From: CAYWBI01 sp964456445
GTDB taxonomy: Bacteria; Calditrichota; Calditrichia; Calditrichales; J004
Reading direction: 5' to 3'
DNA: 39,420 bases
Assembly: GCA_964456445.1 (NCBI GenBank)
Contig: CAYWBI010000016.1
Span: 1-39,420 of the forward strand
Position numbers and translations under genes: made by a program
Notes under the pieces: generated by a model
Database searches by the model: none
What the model was told of the DNA's origin: nothing
Seen by the model: only the letters and a program-made list of their open reading frames with translations
Shown here: positions 34,525 through 39,420 of the stretch, in pieces
Position numbering within the stretch: position 1 is the stretch's first letter
Layout: each line of letters starts with the position of its first letter

Positions 34525-34890
34525 ATGCACGAGCTTTCTATAGCATCATCAATTATTGATATCATTGTGGATGAAGTCCGAACTGAAAACCTGCCCCGGG
34601 TAAGGGCAATAGGCCTGAAAGTTGGTGTTTTAAGCGGTATTTTACCGGATGCCCTCGAGTTTGGTTTTGACGCCATAAAATTAGAAACGCCTTTAAACTC
34701 CGCAAAACTTGTTATCGAAGAAGTCCCACTTAGCGGAAAATGTAATGCCTGCCATAATTCATTCACCGTTCGGAATCTGATCTTTGCCTGTCCACATTGT
34801 GCTTCGACATCCATAAAAATCCAAAAAGGTGAAGAGCTGGATATCAGCTATATCGAAATGGAAGAGGAGGAAATTTTAGATGAGCAATGA
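34525..34890 (+). CDS. hypA: Hydrogenase nickel-insertion protein HypA
   Basis: Nickel metallochaperone acting with HypB. The N-terminal MHEL supplies the Ni-binding His2, and a structural zinc site is formed by CNAC and CPHC. The 121-residue length is slightly above the usual 113-118 because of an acidic C-terminal tail. AGGGG precedes the ATG. It lies 241 bp after hupD, so it may have its own promoter. It overlaps the nickel permease gene by 11 bases. Confidence 0.96.
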   Translation: MHELSIASSIIDIIVDEVRTENLPRVRAIGLKVGVLSGILPDALEFGFDAIKLETPLNSAKLVIEEVPLSGKCNACHNSFTVRNLIFACPHCASTSIKIQKGEELDISYIEMEEEEILDEQ

Positions 34891-35590
34891 AATAATCCTG
34901 TTGATGGCCACCGCGGCCTCCATTGCCTTTATTCATACTCTTTTGGGACCGGATCATTATCTGCCCTTTATCATGATGGCCCGGGCGGGTAAATGGTCCA
35001 TGGCCAAAACAAGCTGGGTCACCTTTTGGTGTGGTGTGGGACATGTGATGAGTTCGGTGGTGTTGGGTCTGATTGGTGTGGCTTTCGCCCTGGAAGTGTT
35101 TAAGTTGGAAAGTATTGAGTCTCTGCGTGGTGATTTTGCCGCCTGGATGCTTATTGTTTTCGGTCTGAGTTATTTTGTTTGGAGCCTTCACCGCATGTAC
35201 CGCGGTGGCGCCGATCATTGCCACCTGGATGCATCCGGGGTTTTGACCCATAAACACGATCATCACCATACACACATCCACAAACATCATTTTATGCATC
35301 TGTCAAAAGAAGCAACCCCCTGGGCCCTTTTTGTTATTTTTGTGCTGGGGCCATGCGAACCGTTGATCCCGTTGGTAATGTACCCCGCCGCCAGGGGCAA
35401 CTGGTGGAATCTGCTATGGGTCGTCGCCGTGTTTGGCGCGGTTACAATTATAACCATGCTGACTGTTGTTTTAAGTTCGGCCTGGGGAATGTCCAAAATA
35501 AAATGGAATGTGTTTGAGAAATACATCCATCCTATCTCAGGGATGGCTATTTTCCTATGTGGTGTGGCCATAAAATTCCTGGGATTGTAA
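34880..35590 (+). CDS. Nickel permease with His-rich loop (NiCoT/UreH-like)
   Basis: Six-helix inner-membrane transporter of 236 residues. The first helix carries HTLLGPDH (H19, D25, H26), the counterpart of the HX4DH metal signature of nickel/cobalt transporters, and GPCEPLIPL is the other conserved helix motif. The central cytoplasmic loop (about 113-140) is packed with histidines and probably buffers Ni2+. Its position between hypA and hypB, overlapping hypA, makes nickel supply for the hydrogenases the likely role. Direction of transport (uptake rather than RcnA-like export) is inferred from context. Confidence 0.85.
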   Translation: MSNEIILLMATAASIAFIHTLLGPDHYLPFIMMARAGKWSMAKTSWVTFWCGVGHVMSSVVLGLIGVAFALEVFKLESIESLRGDFAAWMLIVFGLSYFVWSLHRMYRGGADHCHLDASGVLTHKHDHHHTHIHKHHFMHLSKEATPWALFVIFVLGPCEPLIPLVMYPAARGNWWNLLWVVAVFGAVTIITMLTVVLSSAWGMSKIKWNVFEKYIHPISGMAIFLCGVAIKFLGL

Positions 35591-35674
35591 CCGTAAAATG
35601 AGGATAAAATAAGGCTCTACGGGCTTTCTGCCACAATTAAAACGAATTACAATGAAGACCTTTTTAAAGAAAAA

Positions 35675-35706
35675 ATACAAAATACAAAATACAAAATACA
35701 AAATAC
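35675..35706 (+). repeat. Tandem 7-bp repeat
   Basis: The unit ATACAAA occurs four times in perfect register plus a four-base partial copy, in the spacer between the nickel permease and hypB genes. Such repeats can change copy number by slippage. Confidence 0.85.
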
Positions 35707-35794
35707 TTTAAACACGTTGTTCATACGCTTCCCGGAGATATTTAAAACTTTTACATGTTTAAACGGGGATTTGATATCAATAAGGTAAAAGAAA

Positions 35795-35840
35795 TAATAA
35801 ACGCCGTAGGCGTGAAATGTTTATAGCAAAATGATTATAG
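35795..35840. repeat. Candidate dispersed palindromic repeat upstream of hypB
   Basis: Contains the perfect dyad ACGCC-GTA-GGCGT (35801-35813) followed by GAAATGTTTATAG. I recall similar CCGTAGG / GAAAT-TTTATAG elements repeated in intergenic regions of FCB-group genomes; this is memory, not a search, and only one copy was noticed in this window. Confidence 0.4.
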
Positions 35841-35861
35841 AGACATCAATAGGAGAACAAG

Positions 35862-36527
35862 ATGGTTGCAACAATTCAAATGGAAAAAAAGGTCTTGTCC
35901 GAAAACGACAAACTGGCGGCTGAAATACGGGAACAGCTGAAAAAGGACAAGGTGGCCTCATTAAACTTTGTCAGCTCGCCCGGTTCGGGCAAAACCAGTA
36001 TTTTGGAAAAAACCCTGCAGGCCCTTGGCGCTGAAATGCGCATTGGAATGGTGGCCGGTGATGTGCAGACGGAAAACGACGCCAATCGGCTGATAAAGGC
36101 GGGCGGTGAAAAAATTAAACCATTGGTGACCGGCGGTTCCTGTCATCTCGATGCAAAGATGGTCAGTCGGGTCTTGCCGGAACTCGATACGCAAGACCTG
36201 GATTTGTTCATCATCGAAAATGTGGGCAATTTGGTGTGCCCGGCCGGATATGACCTGGGCGAGGATATGAAGGTGGTGCTGATAAGCGTGACCGAAGGCG
36301 ACGACAAACCCTTGAAATACCCTAAAATGTTCCGTAATGCCTCGGTTATGATTATCAACAAAATTGATATGCTGGAACTGTGTGATTTTGATATGGCAAC
36401 CGTTCGGAAAAATGCGCTGCTGATCAATGGGGAACTTACAATATTTGAGACTTCATGCCGTAGCGGCGCCGGGTTGGATGAATGGTATGATTGGTTACGA
36501 AAGTTTGTCGGTGAAAAGAGGGCTTAA
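35862..36527 (+). CDS. hypB: Hydrogenase nickel-incorporation GTPase HypB
   Basis: SIMIBI-class GTPase that drives nickel delivery from HypA to the large subunit. The P-loop is SPGSGKTS, G4 is NKID, and the dimer-interface metal site includes GGSCHLDAK and NLVCPAGYD. At 221 residues it is the short form without the His-rich nickel-storage N-terminus; in this locus the His-rich stretch is on the nickel permease. AGGAGA lies before the ATG. It is followed by hypF after only 2 bases. Confidence 0.96.
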   Translation: MVATIQMEKKVLSENDKLAAEIREQLKKDKVASLNFVSSPGSGKTSILEKTLQALGAEMRIGMVAGDVQTENDANRLIKAGGEKIKPLVTGGSCHLDAKMVSRVLPELDTQDLDLFIIENVGNLVCPAGYDLGEDMKVVLISVTEGDDKPLKYPKMFRNASVMIINKIDMLELCDFDMATVRKNALLINGELTIFETSCRSGAGLDEWYDWLRKFVGEKRA

Positions 36528-36529
36528 AA

Positions 36530-38818
36530 ATGGCGGGGCAGGTGTTGAATGGACAAAAAAGCAAACGGCAACGGTTTTCTATAAATGGTATTGTGCAGGG
36601 CGTGGGCTTCCGTCCCTTTATCCATCGTATTGCCCGTCAATATGGCCTGAGCGGTTTTGTAAGTAACAATAGTAACGGCGTACACATTGAGGTGCAGGGC
36701 CCGCCACGCGCTTTGGATAAATTCACACAACATCTACGGCGGGATCCGCCGCCGCTCTCCCGAATCAAAAGCATCATCATTGATGAACTCTCTCCCATAA
36801 ACGAAGATGATTTTCATATCGACTTGACCGATGACAATGCCCCGGCCAGCACCTTTATATCGCCCGATGTTTGCGTCTGCGATGAATGCCTGGCCGAACT
36901 GGAAGACCCGTCTGACCGCCGCTCTCGATACCCCTTTATCAATTGCACCAATTGCGGGCCGCGTTTTACGATTATCTCCGACATTCCCTATGACCGGCCA
37001 CTTACATCCATGCGGGTTTTCCCCATGTGCCCGGATTGTGCCCGGGAGTATCATGATCCACTTGACCGACGTTTTCATGCCCAGCCCAATGCCTGCCCCG
37101 ATTGCGGCCCCCGTCTTTTTGCCCATGGGGCTGAAGGCGTTCTATTCGATTGTGCGGACCCACTGGAAGAAACCGTTGCGCGTTTAAAAAAGGGGGCTAT
37201 TGTGGCCATCTGCGGTTTGGGTGGTTTTCATCTTGCCGTGGATGCCTGCAATCCGCAGGCTATTTTAAAATTACGGCAACGTAAGGGACGCATGACCAAA
37301 CCTTTTGCCCTGATGGTTCGTGATAGGGAGGTTTTAAAAGAAATCTGCGTCGTATCACAGGCGGAACAGACCTTGTTGCAAAGCCCGGCCCGGCCAATCG
37401 TCCTGCTAAGTAAAAAGGAAAATTGCCGTTTTCCGGACAGCCTCGCGCCGGACAATAACTACCTGGGCTGTATGCTGCCCTATACGCCCTTGCACTTTTT
37501 GCTGTTAAAACATTTTGACGCACTGGTGATGACCAGCGGCAATTATAGTGAGGAACCGATCGCCATAAAAAATGATGAAGCGTTTGAGCGTTTGCGGGAG
37601 ATCGCCGATTTCTTTCTGGTCCATAACCGAGAAATACTGCACCGTTGCGATGATTCCATTGCCAATGTTGTAGCAGGGAAGCAGCGTCTTATCCGGCGAT
37701 CACGCGGATATGCGCCCGCGCCGTTTTTCCTGAATTTTAAAACCCCTGACAGCATGTTGGCCTGTGGCGCCGAATTAAAAAACACCGTTGCCGTATCCCG
37801 CAGGGAAGAAGTTTTTTTTAGCCCGCATATCGGTGATCTGGATAATCCTAAGGCCCTGGCGTTTTTTGAGGAGAGCATCGCCCATCTGTGTGGGACACTT
37901 CAAATAAAACCACAGCGGATTGTCTGTGATCTGCACCCGGAATACCTTTCCGCAAAATGGGCGCGGCAGCAGGGATTACCGTTGATTGAGGTACAACATC
38001 ATCACGCCCATCTCGCAGCGGTAATGGCGGAAAATCATGTGATGGAACCGACCATCGGGCTGATACTGGACGGCACAGGGTATGGAACGGACGGTACCAT
38101 TTGGGGCGGGGAAGTGTTGGTGGGGGATTTTAAGGGCTTTGAACGTTTTGCCTGGCTGCAACCGGTTGCTTTGCCCGGAGGGGCGTCGGCCATAAAAGAA
38201 CCCTGGCGTATGGGCCTGAGCTATCTGTTGGCTGTGTATGGTCAGGACCTTTCCAATATTGACTTGCCTTTTTTAGATCGAATTAAAAAAAACGACCTTA
38301 ACATCGTCCGGCAAATGATCCGAAAAAAAATAAACAGTCCCCAAACTTCGGGCTGTGGCCGTTTGTTTGACGGTGTTTCGGCCATTTTGGGTCTTTGCGA
38401 CCGGGCTTCCTTTGAAGCCGAAGCCGCCGTCCGGCTGGAAATGATCAGCGAGGTACAGGAAGATGGTTTTTATCCAATCATAAAATATTTTAAAAACCGG
38501 CACGGTATATTACCATTGAAGGGATTCATACAAAATATTGTATCCGACTTTCTGAACGATGTGCCGGTTCCGCAGATAGCTGCCCGCTTCCATAATACCC
38601 TGGCCCGGCTGTTTTGCGAAACGGCTCTTGCCGCGCGGGAGAAATATCAAATCAACAGGGTGGGGCTGAGCGGCGGTGTGTATCAGAACCGCTATTTTTT
38701 TAAGAAAATACAAGCCCTTTTGTTGCAGAATGATTTTGAGCTGCTCACCCATGCACAGGTTCCGGCCAATGACGGCGGGCTGGCCCTTGGGCAGATCGCT
38801 ATCGCCGCTTATAAATAA
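36530..38818 (+). CDS. hypF: Carbamoyltransferase HypF
   Basis: Makes the cyanide ligand precursor of the Ni-Fe site from carbamoyl phosphate and ATP, with HypE. The 762 residues show in order: an acylphosphatase domain (about 15-105, VQGVGFRPF), two zinc fingers (CDECL ... CTNCGP and CPDCA ... CPDCGP, about 120-200), a YrdC-like domain (about 205-385, including KGRMTKPFALM), and a Kae1-like carbamoyltransferase domain with VQHHHAHLAAVM and LSGGVYQN. Length and order are standard. A purine-rich GAGGG lies upstream of the ATG. Confidence 0.97.
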   Translation: MAGQVLNGQKSKRQRFSINGIVQGVGFRPFIHRIARQYGLSGFVSNNSNGVHIEVQGPPRALDKFTQHLRRDPPPLSRIKSIIIDELSPINEDDFHIDLTDDNAPASTFISPDVCVCDECLAELEDPSDRRSRYPFINCTNCGPRFTIISDIPYDRPLTSMRVFPMCPDCAREYHDPLDRRFHAQPNACPDCGPRLFAHGAEGVLFDCADPLEETVARLKKGAIVAICGLGGFHLAVDACNPQAILKLRQRKGRMTKPFALMVRDREVLKEICVVSQAEQTLLQSPARPIVLLSKKENCRFPDSLAPDNNYLGCMLPYTPLHFLLLKHFDALVMTSGNYSEEPIAIKNDEAFERLREIADFFLVHNREILHRCDDSIANVVAGKQRLIRRSRGYAPAPFFLNFKTPDSMLACGAELKNTVAVSRREEVFFSPHIGDLDNPKALAFFEESIAHLCGTLQIKPQRIVCDLHPEYLSAKWARQQGLPLIEVQHHHAHLAAVMAENHVMEPTIGLILDGTGYGTDGTIWGGEVLVGDFKGFERFAWLQPVALPGGASAIKEPWRMGLSYLLAVYGQDLSNIDLPFLDRIKKNDLNIVRQMIRKKINSPQTSGCGRLFDGVSAILGLCDRASFEAEAAVRLEMISEVQEDGFYPIIKYFKNRHGILPLKGFIQNIVSDFLNDVPVPQIAARFHNTLARLFCETALAAREKYQINRVGLSGGVYQNRYFFKKIQALLLQNDFELLTHAQVPANDGGLALGQIAIAAYK

Positions 38819-38825
38819 ATTAAAT

Positions 38826-39057
38826 GTTACTATTCAGCTATATAAAAATTAAAGTGAGTAAACGAAAATTTATAATTAAATAACGTTTAACTAATAACCG
38901 CAAAGAAAATCATTAAAGAAACTTAGCGTTTTTGCGACTTTGATGTAAAAAATAAAACTAAAAAATTGATGAATAATGATGATCTAATAAACGTAAAACC
39001 AGGATAGCATAAGTAAAGCTAAAAAAAATACTTAGAACCTTTTAGCTGAATAGTTAC
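38826..39057. repeat. Intergenic segment bounded by inverted repeats
   Basis: The hypF-hypC spacer is framed by two 15-base arms, GTTACTATTCAGCTA (38826-38840) and the reverse complement of GTAACTATTCAGCTA (39043-39057), matching at 14 of 15 positions. The 200 bases between are AT-rich and non-coding, with a CGCAAA ... TTTGCG inner repeat. This is the shape of a miniature inverted-repeat element, but no flanking target duplication was found. Confidence 0.5.
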
Positions 39058-39086
39058 AACTGAATTCTCATAAATCGGAGGAAGAT

Positions 39087-39377
39087 ATGTGTTTGGCCAT
39101 TCCAGGAAAACTGATTGAAATATATGATGAACACGGTCTTAAGATGGGCAGGCTGGATTATTCCGGGACGATAAACACCGCCTGTCTGGAATATGTGCCC
39201 GAGATAGAGATCGGGCAATATGCGATTATACATGCGGGTTTTGCCCTGAATATTATTGATGAACAGGAAGCTCAAAAGACCTTTGAGATGTGGGATGAAA
39301 TGGTCGATGCCGCTTCACTCGAAGGCCTGGATGTTTTTGGTATGCCACTCGAAGAGAAAACAAAAGAGACGACATGA
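39087..39377 (+). CDS. hypC: Hydrogenase assembly chaperone HypC
   Basis: Small beta-barrel chaperone that, with HypD, carries the Fe(CN)2CO unit to the large subunit. The essential N-terminal MCLAIPGK with Cys2 is present, along with the IIHAGFAL motif. It has 96 residues, including an acidic C-terminal helix that is somewhat longer than in E. coli HypC. GGAGG is well placed upstream. With hypA, B and F it serves both hydrogenases of the window; hypD and hypE are not in view. Confidence 0.96.
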   Translation: MCLAIPGKLIEIYDEHGLKMGRLDYSGTINTACLEYVPEIEIGQYAIIHAGFALNIIDEQEAQKTFEMWDEMVDAASLEGLDVFGMPLEEKTKETT

Positions 39378-39405
39378 ATATATCGTCGGTTGCACTACAT
39401 CGCCT

Positions 39406-39409
39406 GGAG
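39406..39409 (+). promoter_or_regulatory. Possible ribosome binding site of a gene just beyond the edge
   Basis: GGAG lies 11 bases before the end of the window in non-coding sequence after hypC. In most genomes hypD follows hypC, so a hypD start immediately outside is likely, but it cannot be confirmed here. Confidence 0.3.
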
Positions 39410-39420
39410 TATTAACTATC

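Noticed and set aside
39374..39415. ATG overlapping the hypC stop (ATGA), suggesting a coupled hypD start
   Set aside because: The frame closes after 13 codons and does not resemble HypD; the true next start is probably beyond the edge.

Overview
The window reads as chromosomal DNA of a Gram-negative bacterium. Support for this comes from a lipid-anchored RND adaptor with inner-membrane RND pumps, a Na+-translocating NADH:quinone reductase, and a Tat-exported, membrane-bound uptake hydrogenase. Moderate GC, AT-rich spacers, an archaeal/eukaryotic-type ProS and this gene mix would fit the Calditrichota / Ignavibacteria / wider FCB area, but that placement is inference. No rRNA, CRISPR array, integrase, transposase or phage structural gene was seen.

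Layout: (1) 600-6435, complete nqrABCDEF operon closed by a clean intrinsic terminator. (2) 6887-15275, an efflux cluster of one lipoprotein adaptor and two RND permeases; the first permease carries two large insertions and no outer-membrane channel gene is present. (3) 15661-21501, a mixed housekeeping stretch: a small ORF overlapping a DUF2335-like gene, an MFS transporter on the minus strand, msrB, tRNA-Arg(CCG) with promoter and terminator, proS and a rhomboid protease. (4) 21926-28647, a group 3b cytoplasmic [NiFe] hydrogenase (hydBGDA) with its maturation protease, running into a stand-alone receiver, a membrane histidine kinase and a double-ACT protein. (5) 28801-29805, a sigma-54 enhancer-binding protein with no N-terminal sensor domain. 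(6) 29872-34283, a textbook sigma-54 (-24/-12) promoter followed by a small HypC-like ORF, hydrogenase small and large subunits, cytochrome b and maturation protease. (7) 34525 to the right edge, the maturation genes hypA, a nickel permease, hypB, hypF and hypC; an RBS at the very edge suggests another gene, probably hypD, just outside.

How it fits together: the group 1 enzyme would feed electrons from periplasmic H2 through cytochrome b to quinone. Its small subunit has all six cysteines of the [4Fe-3S] proximal cluster found in O2-tolerant group 1d enzymes. The group 3b enzyme would exchange electrons between H2 and NAD(P)H in the cytoplasm, and Nqr would couple NADH oxidation to Na+ export. 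Both hydrogenases need the Ni import and Hyp proteins encoded downstream.

The most notable part is the control region between the two hydrogenases. It looks like an NtrC/HoxA-type regulator split into separate proteins (kinase, lone receiver, ACT sensor, receiver-less AAA+ activator). The activator has lost several normally invariant catalytic positions. It sits directly upstream of a consensus sigma-54 promoter and of a 12-bp-arm inverted repeat that could be its binding site.
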